DNA of 64,000 nucleotides from Faunimonas pinastri (GCF_900110915.1 NZ_FOFG01000009.1:120826-184825); one strand, 5' to 3'. Shown: positions 39,414-47,640, numbered from the stretch's first letter. Made by a program: numbers and translations. The notes: generated by a model not told the origin, from the sequence alone.

Positions 39414-40127
39414 TTACCGCGGCTCGGCCGGCTTTCGGGCGATGACGATCTGGTAGAGGCCACCGAAGGCCGTTTCCTTGCTCCAGGCAAAGCCTTCAGC
39501 CCCATCCGCGTACTTTCGGATCTCGGAGGCGCAGAGCTCTTCGGCGAATGGCTCCAGCAAGTGAAACACGGCTTTCATGATGGGCCGAAGGGGGTGAAAC
39601 CGCCCGGGGCGATGATAATCCACGAACACGGCTTTTCCGCCCGGCTGAAGAGATGCCAGCACGCTGTTGACGATCTGCCGTTTGAACGGACCCGGCACTT
39701 CATGCAGGAGGAAGAAGCAGCAGACCCCGTCATAGGTGCCGCTCGCAGGGGACGCGGCGTTGGCGCGGACGACCTTCGCGTTGGGATACGCGGCGAGTTT
39801 TCGCCGGGTGAGCGCAACCTGCAGCGGCGCGATATCGGAAACCTGAAGGCGGCCTTCGGGGCCGAGATGCGCCGCGAGCCTTTGAGAGAAGTTGCCGTAC
39901 ACGGCCGCAGGCTGCAGGACATGGTCACCGGGCGAAAACTCGGCGATCGCCCGATCCATCAGCCGGTCGGCATTCCCCCAGAGAATGGCCTGAACGACGA
40001 GGTGCCTGTCGAGGATCGGCGCTGTCCTCGCATCGAGGTACGCCCACCGATAGGTGTTTTTCAGATATTCAGGAACCGTTCTGGACGAAGCATCGGAAAC
40101 GGAAAGCGCCGTTGCCAGATCAGTCAT
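39414..40127 (-). CDS. rquA: Rhodoquinone biosynthesis methyltransferase-like protein RquA
   Basis: A 237-residue class I SAM-fold protein that matches RquA throughout: PEYLKNTYRWAYLDARTAP near the start, then ILWGNADRLMDRAIAEF, AAVYGNFSQRLAAHLG, FFLLHEVPGPFKRQI and AVFVDYHRPGRFHPLR. RquA converts ubiquinone to rhodoquinone, the low-potential quinone that allows fumarate reduction under low oxygen. ATG 40127 (MTDLATALS) is used; GTG 40166 is in frame and has AGGAG only three bases away. It diverges from a DoxX-family gene across a spacer with two FNR/FixK boxes. Confidence 0.9.
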   Translation of the reverse strand: MTDLATALSVSDASSRTVPEYLKNTYRWAYLDARTAPILDRHLVVQAILWGNADRLMDRAIAEFSPGDHVLQPAAVYGNFSQRLAAHLGPEGRLQVSDIAPLQVALTRRKLAAYPNAKVVRANAASPASGTYDGVCCFFLLHEVPGPFKRQIVNSVLASLQPGGKAVFVDYHRPGRFHPLRPIMKAVFHLLEPFAEELCASEIRKYADGAEGFAWSKETAFGGLYQIVIARKPAEPR

Positions 40128-40253
40128 GCCGGCAATCCGAAGGGCGGGAATTGCCCCACGTAGCACTTGCTCCTGCGAAATCTGGCATCTGCAACGACCG
40201 CGCTGACTGCGTTCAAGAAGGGCTCAGCGTGTCATAGCCGGCACATCCCCGCC

Positions 40254-40267
40254 TTGATCACGATCAA
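40254..40267. promoter_or_regulatory. FNR/FixK box TTGAT-CACG-ATCAA (rquA side)
   Basis: A perfect match to the FNR/FixK consensus TTGAT-N4-ATCAA, centred about 133 bp upstream of the chosen rquA ATG (94 bp from the alternative GTG). Implies control of rquA by oxygen. Confidence 0.85.
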
Positions 40268-40340
40268 GTTCGTCGGCGAACTTGTTCAGGCGCAACCTTG
40301 CAGCAAAGCCGAAACCGCAATGCACCTGACCAAACGGGCA

Positions 40341-40354
40341 TTGATCAGGATCAA
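40341..40354. promoter_or_regulatory. FNR/FixK box TTGAT-CAGG-ATCAA (doxX side)
   Basis: A second perfect TTGAT-N4-ATCAA box, 87 bp from the first and centred about 121 bp upstream of the DoxX-family start. The two boxes are about equally spaced from their respective genes, suggesting one per promoter. Confidence 0.85.
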
Positions 40355-40468
40355 TGCACAAGGAACGCAACTTCCTTATCCGTGCAAGGATTGAAGTTGG
40401 TAGTTCCTGGTCCGTCCACTCCCGTCAAAGGGTCGGCGGACTTCAGGTGACCTGTTGACGAGGGCGCA

Positions 40469-40966
40469 ATGACTCCAGAGACGCATGCGGGACATCGGAC
40501 CGAACGAGGCATCCTCTTTCTCCTGCGCATCGGGATCGGATGGACGTTTCTTTGGGCCGCGATCCACCACTTCGGCAACAACGCCTATGTCAGCGGCTTT
40601 CTTTCCAGCACCAAGACCTTCAACGCCATCTATGCTCCGATGGCTCACTCGTCATTCACGCCGGTCCTGGCGTTCCTCGTGGAATATGGGCACCTGCTGA
40701 TCGGGCTGTCGCTGATCTCCGGCCTTCTGGTCAGGGCCAGCGCGCCGTTCGCCATCATGATCATGGTCCTGTACTGGACCGCCCATATGGACTTTCCGTA
40801 CATCGAGAACGTGAACAACTTCCTCGTCGACTACCACCTCGTCTATGCGCTGGCACTCGGTCTTCTCATCATTCGACGTGCCGGTCACATCGTGGGTCTC
40901 GACGCCTGGGCTTCCCGGTTGACGTTCGTCAGGAACAGCCCGCTGCTGCGTTGGCTGACCGCCTGA
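40469..40966 (+). CDS. DoxX/DoxD family membrane protein
   Basis: A 165-residue protein with four predicted helices: LLRIGIGWTFLWAAIHHFGN, VLAFLVEYGHLLIGLSLISG, APFAIMIMVLYWT and LVDYHLVYALALGLLIIR. The DoxX/DoxD family includes the quinone-reducing small subunit of archaeal thiosulfate:quinone oxidoreductase. Here no thiosulfate partner is present. Its FNR box and divergence from rquA point to an anaerobic quinone-related job, unproven. Confidence 0.75.
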   Translation: MTPETHAGHRTERGILFLLRIGIGWTFLWAAIHHFGNNAYVSGFLSSTKTFNAIYAPMAHSSFTPVLAFLVEYGHLLIGLSLISGLLVRASAPFAIMIMVLYWTAHMDFPYIENVNNFLVDYHLVYALALGLLIIRRAGHIVGLDAWASRLTFVRNSPLLRWLTA

Positions 40967-40999
40967 TCCCGGCAGGGCCGCGACGTCGGCCTAGGCTGG

Positions 41000-41182
41000 C
41001 ATTGCATAACGCCGGGCAAGTTCCAGCAGGAGTACTTCAACAAGAGCTTCATTGAGCGGTCGCATGACGAACTGCTGAATGAGGTTCTCTTCCACTCACT
41101 GTACCATGCCCGGGTTGTGCTCGAAGGCTGGCGGCGGGACTGCAACGAGGCGCGGTCACACTCGAAGATCGACCGGATGTGA
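41000..41182 (+). pseudogene. IS3-family transposase OrfB C-terminal remnant
   Basis: Reading from 41000 in one frame gives [25 protein letters not shown] and [23 protein letters not shown], the end of an IS3-family integrase core with the catalytic glutamate position and the RPHS-like tail degraded (ARSHS), then a stop at 41180. There is no start and no N-terminal half. It marks the left edge of the accessory region. Confidence 0.75.
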
Positions 41183-41434
41183 TACCGCCGGACTGCCATG
41201 GAGCTCTGCCCGGAGAACCGGCCGGCACGCTGCACATCCTGGCCGCTCCGAGCGTTGGCCTCTTTCCACGCACGACGACGAAGGCTCGGATCAACCCGGG
41301 ACTCGCTTGATGATCGGATAAGAAACGGGACACGTTACTTCCGCACCTCCATTGTAGCGCAGACGTTCCAAACGGGGCTTGCCATTCGCCGGCTGTCCGT
41401 TTCTGTGAAGGCGTGTCGCGGGGAGCTTTTACCA

Positions 41435-42295
41435 ATGCAGAAAAAGCAGGCGCTTGCCATGCAGTTGCGCCCCCTTGCCGAGAGCGACACACGCGAACAC
41501 GCCTTTGGAAGCGAACCGCCTTTCATCTCCGCGTTTGTGTCACGACAGCGCGAATGCATCGCCTCTTTTTCTACGCCTTCCGCGGGCTTGGTCGTGATCG
41601 TCGAGGGCCGTAAGCAAGTGCAGCGCGGCGCCGACATCCGGAATTATGGCGCTGGAGAAGCCTTCCTGCTGTCCGCCGGATCTCGGATAGAGGTAATCAA
41701 TGAGCCCGACCAGGGAAGCGGCATTTACCGAGCCCTTTTCCTTTGCTTGTCGCGCGAGCTTATGATCGAGGCCGCCCGGCTCTGGCCAGAGTTTGCGGGG
41801 CGCTCGAGCCCGGCGGACAGGGTTGCTTTGGACGCCCCTCTCTGTGCCGCGATCCTGCACGCGGGTGAGGCTCTGAGCAGCGCCTCACGCCGCGTAGTCG
41901 CACACCGATTGCTTGAAGTCATTCTCATCTTGGCGGAGCAAGGTGTCCTCCAACTTGCTCCTAAATATGTCGACGGCTCAGTGTCTGACGCTGTGCGACT
42001 TCTTGTTCGTCATCAGCTTGACCGCGACTGGTCGGGAGCCTCGGTTGCCGCGTCATTCGGAATGTCCGAAGCGACTCTTCGGCGTCGGTTAAGAGCAGAA
42101 GGCCAGTCCCTACGAGACATCTTGCTTGCCGCGCGAATGCAGGCGGCGAAAGTTCTCCTATGTGATCGGAATGCAGATGTGGCGGAGGCGATTGCCGCGA
42201 CGGGCTATGCTTCCCGTTCCCACTTTGCTCGCCAATTTCGACAAGCCTTCGGAATGTCGCCCGCTACGGCCCGGCAAATGCGAGGCGAGCGCTGA
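41435..42295 (+). CDS. AraC family transcriptional regulator
   Basis: A 286-residue AraC protein with two C-terminal HTH motifs (SGASVAASFGMSEATLRRRL and VAEAIAATGYASRSHFARQF). The N-terminal part is a cupin-like pocket (VIVEGRKQVQRGADIRNYGAGEAFLLS), similar to AraC_N regulators. ATG 41435 follows GGGGAG at nine bases. Base composition is lower in GC and codon use is less biased than in the chromosomal genes before 41 kb, fitting transfer. It precedes a PEBP and a methyltransferase gene on the same strand. Confidence 0.83.
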   Translation: MQKKQALAMQLRPLAESDTREHAFGSEPPFISAFVSRQRECIASFSTPSAGLVVIVEGRKQVQRGADIRNYGAGEAFLLSAGSRIEVINEPDQGSGIYRALFLCLSRELMIEAARLWPEFAGRSSPADRVALDAPLCAAILHAGEALSSASRRVVAHRLLEVILILAEQGVLQLAPKYVDGSVSDAVRLLVRHQLDRDWSGASVAASFGMSEATLRRRLRAEGQSLRDILLAARMQAAKVLLCDRNADVAEAIAATGYASRSHFARQFRQAFGMSPATARQMRGER

Positions 42296-42389
42296 CGGAT
42301 TGATCGCCAAGGGCGCATTTCTGAGCGTCGTCGGCCCGCTTGGTTCGCGCGCACTCTTAAACTCATGCGGTCCATTGATGACGGGATCC

Positions 42390-43094
42390 ATGATGATGTT
42401 AAAACGAAAACCATACGCCATGTGCGCGCTGACTTTGTGGGCCGTCTCAAGCGGAGTTACGCATGCTCGGGACGCTTCCTTGTCGGTGAAGGTCGACGCC
42501 ATCGACGATCGTGGCCGCTTCGCTGACAGCGCTGTGTTTTGTCCGCCCAGCAGCAGCAACGCCAAAGATGTCAGCCCCGGCGTCGCTTGGTCGAAGGGTC
42601 CGCCGAAAACGCGCTCCTACGCCTTGCTGATGATGGATCCCGATGTCCCGGCCGATTTGGGCCTGATCAATAAGCCAGGAACGATCATCGCGCGGAACGC
42701 GCCCCGCATGCGCGTCTTCCACTGGGTGCTGGCCGACATCCCGCCAGCGATAACGGCAATCCCCGCCGGAGTGGAAAGTCCAGGTCTGGTCCCGGGTGGC
42801 AAGCCTATCGGGACAACGCCCTATGGCCTGCGCGGTACGAACGTCTTCACAAGCTTCCTGGCAGATGTGAAAGGCATGGCTGGCACCTATGGCGGTTACG
42901 ACGGTCCGTGTCCGCCAGCAAACGATGTGCGGCCACACCGTTACATCGTTCGAGTGATGGCGCTGGACATCGCGACGCTCGGCTTGTCAGGCTCCTTCAC
43001 GGGTGCAGACCTTGAAAGGGCCAGCGATGGACATGTCCTCGCCGAGGGCCGAGCGGTCGGTACCTATTCGTTGAAACCGGGAGCGGTGAAATGA
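42390..43094 (+). CDS. YbhB/YbcL family Raf kinase inhibitor-like protein (PEBP), secreted
   Basis: A 234-residue PEBP-fold protein with a signal peptide (KRKPYAMCALTLWAVSSGVTHA). Marks are ALLMMDPDVPADLG (ligand-binding loop, canonical D-P-D-x-P), FHWVLADIPPAITAIPAG, the GTNVF/YGGYDGPCPP stretch, and HRYIVRVMALD. Bacterial members bind phosphate-like ligands and their roles are poorly known. ATG 42390 is one of three consecutive ATGs; 42378 is also possible. It overlaps the following methyltransferase gene by four bases. Confidence 0.82.
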   Translation: MMMLKRKPYAMCALTLWAVSSGVTHARDASLSVKVDAIDDRGRFADSAVFCPPSSSNAKDVSPGVAWSKGPPKTRSYALLMMDPDVPADLGLINKPGTIIARNAPRMRVFHWVLADIPPAITAIPAGVESPGLVPGGKPIGTTPYGLRGTNVFTSFLADVKGMAGTYGGYDGPCPPANDVRPHRYIVRVMALDIATLGLSGSFTGADLERASDGHVLAEGRAVGTYSLKPGAVK

Positions 43095-43786
43095 ACAGTG
43101 TCAATGTTCCGTCGTCACGCGTGTTCGATCGTGACGCCTCCGAATATGACGCCTTGCGTCGCGCGCTGATCCCCTGCTTCGACAGTTTTTACGGGACTGC
43201 GCTCGACCTGATCGCAGACTGGCACCCTGGCGGCTCCATTCGGGTCCTGGATCTGGGTGCTGGCACCGGCCTTTTCTCTGGCATGATCCTGGACGGCTCA
43301 CCGGCCGCCCACCTGCACCTCCTCGATGCGTCACCCTCCATGCTGGATGAGGCGCGCAAGCGCCTGCATCGATACGAGGGGATCGAATTTTCTGTCGGCG
43401 ACATGGCAGCCGGTGACCTCGGCGGCCCTTTCGACCTCGTCGTGTCAGCCTTGGCGATCCATCATCTCGATAACGCCGCCAAACGAGACCTGTTCTTGCG
43501 GATCCGCAGGTCTCTCGCGCCCGGCGGACTGTTCGTCAACGCGGAGCAGGTTCTCGGTCCGACCCCCAGGATTGAGGCCGACTATGCTCGTCGCTGGCTT
43601 CGGGACGTTCGAGCTGCCGGCGTTCCAGAGGACCAGATCGGCAAGGCTCTTGAGCGCATGATGCACGATCGATGCGCAAGTGTAGAGGATCAGTTGGGTT
43701 GGATGCGGGAGGCCGGTTTGGTGGAAGCGGATTGCAGTTTCAAAGCGTGGCGGTTCGCGGTGCTGAATGGCAAGTGCCCTGCCTGA
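43091..43786 (+). CDS. Class I SAM-dependent methyltransferase
   Basis: A 231-residue Rossmann-fold methyltransferase. SAM motif I is VLDLGAGTGLFSG; then HLLDASPSMLDEARKRL (motif II acidic) and FDLVVSALAIHHLDNAAKRD (motif III/IV). Substrate unknown. It is translationally coupled to the secreted PEBP gene, an unusual pairing. Confidence 0.83.
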   Translation: MNSVNVPSSRVFDRDASEYDALRRALIPCFDSFYGTALDLIADWHPGGSIRVLDLGAGTGLFSGMILDGSPAAHLHLLDASPSMLDEARKRLHRYEGIEFSVGDMAAGDLGGPFDLVVSALAIHHLDNAAKRDLFLRIRRSLAPGGLFVNAEQVLGPTPRIEADYARRWLRDVRAAGVPEDQIGKALERMMHDRCASVEDQLGWMREAGLVEADCSFKAWRFAVLNGKCPA

Positions 43787-44170
43787 ACGGAAGTAGCTGT
43801 CTCTGAGACGCGGGCGGCGGTTGCTGGCAGGGAAGGTCTTCGGTGCAACGGAGTGATATCCGCTTGTTCCGAAATGGCAATCAACACCGAACTTCCGCTT
43901 ACCACGGACCCCAGGCGCCAGAATCGGGAAGGAACCTGCAGGCATTGAAGTGAGACCAGAGGATTTTCAGTCGCTGCCCGAAAGCAGACGGGCAGCTTCT
44001 GGTGTCGAGTTCACGGCGTCGCTTTCCCCGATCAGGAGAAGAGGGTCTCGTGGCGGCGCTCCTGCCACGAAGGCCCCCTCGACGCAGATCGGGCGGAGTT
44101 CCCAGTCGCATGCGCTCCGTCGCTTCCAAGCATCAGAAGGAAGCGCTGGATCTTCCTGCATTCCTGACAG
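43787..44170. other. No recognisable gene; sequence flanking an IS3 insertion
   Basis: Between the methyltransferase stop and the left end of the IS. Minus-strand frames here (for example 43967-44329 crossing into the IS) give short unremarkable peptides; one may be the remains of a gene cut by the insertion, but no family is visible. Confidence 0.4.
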
Positions 44171-44235
44171 TGGTCTGCCCCCTGAAAAGTGGTCCTCCCT
44201 GAAGTAGGCTTTTGAGCCTTTGGAGGATGTCAGGA

Positions 44236-44514
44236 ATGCCGCGTAAGAAGCACCAGCCGGAAGGGATCGTCGCCAAGCTGAGGCAGGTCGATGTGCTCGT
44301 GTCGCAAGGCCGATCGGTTTCGGAGGCAATTCGCACGATCAGTGTGACGCCGTTCACCTACTATCGGTGGCGCAAGGAGTTCGGTGGGCTCAAGTCCGAT
44401 CAGGTGAAGCGCCTGAAGGACCTGGAGAAGGAGAACGAGCGGCTACGAAAAGCCGTTTCGGACCTGACGCTTGAGAAGCTGATCCTCAAGGAAGCCGCGT
44501 CGGGAAACTTCTAA
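44236..44514 (+). CDS. IS3-family transposase OrfA
   Basis: A 92-residue HTH_Tnp_1 protein (MPRKKHQPEGIVAKLRQVDV) followed by a leucine-zipper-like stretch (KRLKDLEKENERLRKAVSDL) that mediates multimerisation. Start ATG 44236 sits nine bases after GGAGG; ATG 44227 is an alternative. It ends in the slippery heptamer that directs fusion to OrfB. Confidence 0.88.
   Translation: MPRKKHQPEGIVAKLRQVDVLVSQGRSVSEAIRTISVTPFTYYRWRKEFGGLKSDQVKRLKDLEKENERLRKAVSDLTLEKLILKEAASGNF
44502..44508 (+). other. Programmed -1 frameshift heptamer G-GGA-AAC
   Basis: In the OrfA frame the bases read as G GGA AAC six bases before the OrfA stop (X-XXY-YYZ pattern). A -1 slip leads to LSPARRRQCIDHVMVKFGV, joining the OrfB frame without interruption, to give the OrfAB transposase. 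Confidence 0.7.
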
Positions 44515-44549
44515 GCCCCGCCCGCCGTCGCCAGTGCATCGACCACGTC

Positions 44550-45404
44550 ATGGTGAAGTTTGGCGTATCGGAGCGGCTGGCGTGTCGGGTCCTGGGGCAG
44601 CATCGATCCACCCAACGAAAAGTGCGGAAGGGTCGCGCCGATGAAACGGCGCTGACCGCCGACATCGTCGCGCTCGCGACCAAGTACGGTCGTTATGGCT
44701 ATCGCCGGATCGCAGCCATGCTGGAGACCTTCGGCTGGGTCGTGAACGTCAAGCGCGTCGAGCGGATCTGGCGACAGGAGGGGCTGAAGGTGCCAGCCAG
44801 GCAACCGAAGAAGGGCCGCCTCTGGCTGAACGACGGCTCGTGTGTCCGGCTCCGGCCGGAATATCCCAACCATGTGTGGTCCTACGACTTCGTTGAGGAT
44901 CGCACCCACAACGGCCGGAAGTTCCGCATGCTGAATGTGATCGACGAGTTCACCCGGGAGTGTATCGCCATCAGGATCGACCGAAAGCTCAAATCCACCG
45001 ACGTCATCGATGTCCTGTCCGATCTCTTCATCCTGCGCGGCGTGCCTGGGCATGTTCGCTCGGACAATGGCCCCGAGTTCGTCGCCAGGGCGGTGCGGGA
45101 GTGGATCACAGCGGTCGGCGCGAAAACGGCGTACATCGAGCCTGGCAGCCCTTGGGAGAATGGCTACTGCGAGAGCTTCAACTCCAAGCTCCGCGATGAA
45201 CTGCTGAACGGCGAGCTGTTCTATACCCTCGCCGAGGCCAGGATCGTCATCGAGGGCTGGCGCCAGCACTACAACACCCTGCGCCCGCACTCCTCCCTCG
45301 GCTACAGACCGCCAGCCCCCGCCGCCGTGGTGTGGCCAAATACGCCAACCCAACCTGCGTCGTCGGCCACCTCAACCATGGCCGACAAGCCCACCATGCA
45401 TTAG
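44550..45404 (+). CDS. IS3-family transposase OrfB (DDE integrase domain)
   Basis: A 284-residue rve-type catalytic domain. The DDE triad is Asp113 (WSYDFVEDRT), Asp172 (VRSDNGPEF) and Glu208 (WENGYCESF), spaced D-D-35-E. It includes the HTH_21-like part (YGYRRIAAMLETFGWVVNVKRV). The codon 5' of the ATG is read through from OrfA by frameshift. All catalytic residues are present, so the element may be active. Confidence 0.9.
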   Translation: MVKFGVSERLACRVLGQHRSTQRKVRKGRADETALTADIVALATKYGRYGYRRIAAMLETFGWVVNVKRVERIWRQEGLKVPARQPKKGRLWLNDGSCVRLRPEYPNHVWSYDFVEDRTHNGRKFRMLNVIDEFTRECIAIRIDRKLKSTDVIDVLSDLFILRGVPGHVRSDNGPEFVARAVREWITAVGAKTAYIEPGSPWENGYCESFNSKLRDELLNGELFYTLAEARIVIEGWRQHYNTLRPHSSLGYRPPAPAAVVWPNTPTQPASSATSTMADKPTMH

Positions 45405-45500
45405 ATTCCAACCGGGCCACCTAATGGGGGCAGGCCAATGGCACAATGCACCACCAAAGCTCCCCCGTCCGGTCCGCGTGACCTGCCTACCCTTCGAGAA

Positions 45501-45520
45501 CCGGCGGGAGAAAACGCCGG
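45501..45520. terminator. Stem-loop downstream of the capsid gene
   Basis: CCGGCG-N8-CGCCGG within the 143-bp stretch between the IS and the capsid gene. No T-run on either side, so terminator activity is uncertain. Confidence 0.35.
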
Positions 45521-45580
45521 CGCGGGTTGGGTAGGCTCAAAGCCAGGTCATGGCTCCCCTGCTCCCGCTACTCCCGAAAC

Positions 45581-47425
45581 TTAAGCGCCCAGGTTCTTGT
45601 AGGCGCCGCGATAGTCCACCGGCCCGGCGCCACAGTGCCAGGTCACGCGGTAGCTCGTCCCGAGCTTGCTGAACTCCTGGTCGACCTCCAGGCGAGGCCC
45701 GCCGTAGCCGGCCAAGGTGAGAAACTTGACGACCGGATAGAGCGCCGGGTCTGCGAAGAAATACCAGGCGAGCGGATCGGTAAGGCGCGGCTCGACGGCG
45801 GGCTGGATCTTGCCGGCGAACGGGTTGACGTCGCCCGTTGCGGCGGGACGCGTCTCAGCCAGGAACATCTCCGCCGTCGTTTCCAGCTCGGACGGAACGA
45901 GCAGGAAGCGCGGCGCAATGCCGAGCGCGGTCTTCCCATCCAGGGCCGTCTGCTTGCGCATGCCGAGACGGGCCGCACCGGCCGCTTGCACGGCAAGCAC
46001 CGCGCCGGTACCAAGGTTCTTGTGGTCGGCATGGAAGACGGGCTTGCCGTCGTTCAGCTTCATGGAAAGAGCGTCCAGGATCAGCTTGGATTTCAGCTCC
46101 GCAGTCGCGAAGCCGATGTCCTGGATGCTCCGGTCGATCGCGTTCATGTCGTCGTTGACGAGCACCTGGAACGAGACGCCAATCCCCTTGCCGTAGCTCG
46201 CGATCTGCAACCGTTCGCCGTTCTCGTTCAGCGAGCCGAATTTGATCTCCCCATGCTCGTTTACTTTCTCCAGCGCGGGGAAGGACGAAAGGCGGGCCTC
46301 CAGCTGCGGCCGGAAGTCAGAAGCGGTTCCGGTCGCGGCGATCAGCGACGCGCCGCTCTCCGCCGCCTGGAAGAGCTGCAACAGCCGCTTGTTCATGACG
46401 TTGCCGAGGATGGTCGGGAAATCGCCGGTCGTGTTCAGCCCGGCGCCGCGTGTCATCATCCCTGAGACGATGCGATCAGGGCTGTTCCAGCTGACGCGTT
46501 CCCCCCGAGCCTTCAAAAGTTCAGCGCCGATATCGACGAAGCGGCGGCCCATGAACTCGCGGGCGGGACCTTCGGCAACCTGTCCCGTCATGCGGGCGAA
46601 GAGCGCATCCTCGACGGCGCGCCCCAGGAAGTCCGGATTGTCAAAGGTCGCCGCCCCGGGCCGCATGCTCGGCCGGGTGTGGGACCTCTCCGCCTCTTCT
46701 GCCATCTTGTCATGGCCGTAGGCTCGAAATTCCTCAACCGTCGTGCCGTTGATGATGGCGTTTTCCATCTCGGCATTCGTGAGATTACCGCGCCTGCCGA
46801 GTTCAATGATTTTGGCGACGCGGTTGCGCTCGGCCCTTGTCTCACGGTCGGCCGGCTGCCGGACGGCGATGGGTGAGGTTTCGTTCTCTTCGATTTCGTC
46901 GGGTTCCATGATGGTCACTCCTGTGGAACGGATAAAGGCGTTTGGATCGGCCCCGACCGGGACCAGCGAAACCTCCGCTGGCGCCCAGCGCGTGACGCGC
47001 ACGGTGTCGGGGCCGTCCCCTTCACCTTCGATGCGTTCGCGAGCCTGGATGGCGTAGCCGATTGAGACGTTGCGGATGACGCCGGCGGCCAGGTCGTCCG
47101 CGATCGGCTTCACATCATCCCGGCCGGACAGTTCCGCCTCGATGACCAGCGCGCCGCCCTCGATCCTTGCTGAGCGGATCACGCCGATTTGGTCGGCGAC
47201 CTGGTAAGCCTGATGCAAGTTGAGAAGCGGCGCGCGGCCGGAGTTGAGCCGGGTGAGGTCAATCGCGCTTGCCGCGATGACGAGAACCTCGTTGACACGC
47301 TCACCGCTTCCCCAATCCATCCGGGCAACCGGAGTTTCCGTTGCAGCGACGGCGGTGAAGGTGCGCGTCTTCGGGTCGAACGAACTGGCGGAGAGAGCAG
47401 CGCGTCGCGTGACAAGATCGGTCAT
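45581..47425 (-). CDS. Prohead protease / major capsid protein fusion (phage)
   Basis: A 614-residue phage protein. Residues 1-190 form a HK97-type prohead protease (S78-like): LLNLHQAYQV with His71 and RNVSIGYAI with Ser121. A charged linker (about 195-260) then leads into a Mu gpT-like major capsid domain (for example FPALEKVNEHGEIKFGSL and FHADHKNLGTG). Fused protease-MCP proteins are known in phages. It is translationally coupled to a small HTH gene (TGATG at 47425), but portal, terminase, tail and lysis genes are all absent. Its function outside a full prophage is unknown. Confidence 0.85.
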   Translation of the reverse strand: MTDLVTRRAALSASSFDPKTRTFTAVAATETPVARMDWGSGERVNEVLVIAASAIDLTRLNSGRAPLLNLHQAYQVADQIGVIRSARIEGGALVIEAELSGRDDVKPIADDLAAGVIRNVSIGYAIQARERIEGEGDGPDTVRVTRWAPAEVSLVPVGADPNAFIRSTGVTIMEPDEIEENETSPIAVRQPADRETRAERNRVAKIIELGRRGNLTNAEMENAIINGTTVEEFRAYGHDKMAEEAERSHTRPSMRPGAATFDNPDFLGRAVEDALFARMTGQVAEGPAREFMGRRFVDIGAELLKARGERVSWNSPDRIVSGMMTRGAGLNTTGDFPTILGNVMNKRLLQLFQAAESGASLIAATGTASDFRPQLEARLSSFPALEKVNEHGEIKFGSLNENGERLQIASYGKGIGVSFQVLVNDDMNAIDRSIQDIGFATAELKSKLILDALSMKLNDGKPVFHADHKNLGTGAVLAVQAAGAARLGMRKQTALDGKTALGIAPRFLLVPSELETTAEMFLAETRPAATGDVNPFAGKIQPAVEPRLTDPLAWYFFADPALYPVVKFLTLAGYGGPRLEVDQEFSKLGTSYRVTWHCGAGPVDYRGAYKNLGA

Positions 47426-47640
47426 CAGGATTTCCCTGTGGTTCGGGCGGCAGTCTCCATCGCCTCCAGCCAGTCATTCAGGCTGGACTTGCGAGCGCAG
47501 ATCACGCCGCCGATGCGGAAGGTTGGAAGCCCTCCCTTCTCGATTTGGTGGTGCGCCTGACGCGGCGTGATGTTGAGGAAAGCGGCGATCGCGGGGACGC
47601 CATACAGGAGGTTAGCCCCCTCGTTTGCGCCTTCAGTCAT
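47425..47640 (-). CDS. Small helix-turn-helix protein (AlpA/excisionase-like)
   Basis: A 71-residue protein: LLYGVPAIAAFLNITPRQAHHQIEKGGLPTFRIGG, the winged-helix layout of excisionases and AlpA-type activators. ATG 47640 is the first start after the homologous part becomes possible and follows GAAAGG. It overlaps the capsid gene, so it is made with it. Confidence 0.75.
   Translation of the reverse strand: MTEGANEGANLLYGVPAIAAFLNITPRQAHHQIEKGGLPTFRIGGVICARKSSLNDWLEAMETAARTTGKS

Larger units (their letters stand above)
44171..45437 (+). mobile_element. IS3-family insertion sequence, 1267 bp, apparently complete
   Basis: Left end begins TGGTCTGCCCCC, right end (complement) TGGCCTGCCCCC, with further matches (GTGGTCC / GTGGCCC) about 18 bases in, forming imperfect terminal inverted repeats. 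It carries overlapping orfA and orfB with a G-GGA-AAC shift site. No target-site duplication is visible: bases 44167-44170 read ACAG and 45438-45441 ATGG. Confidence 0.85.

Noticed and set aside
45581..47640. A full prophage around the capsid gene
   Set aside because: No terminase, portal, tail, holin or endolysin gene is found on either side.
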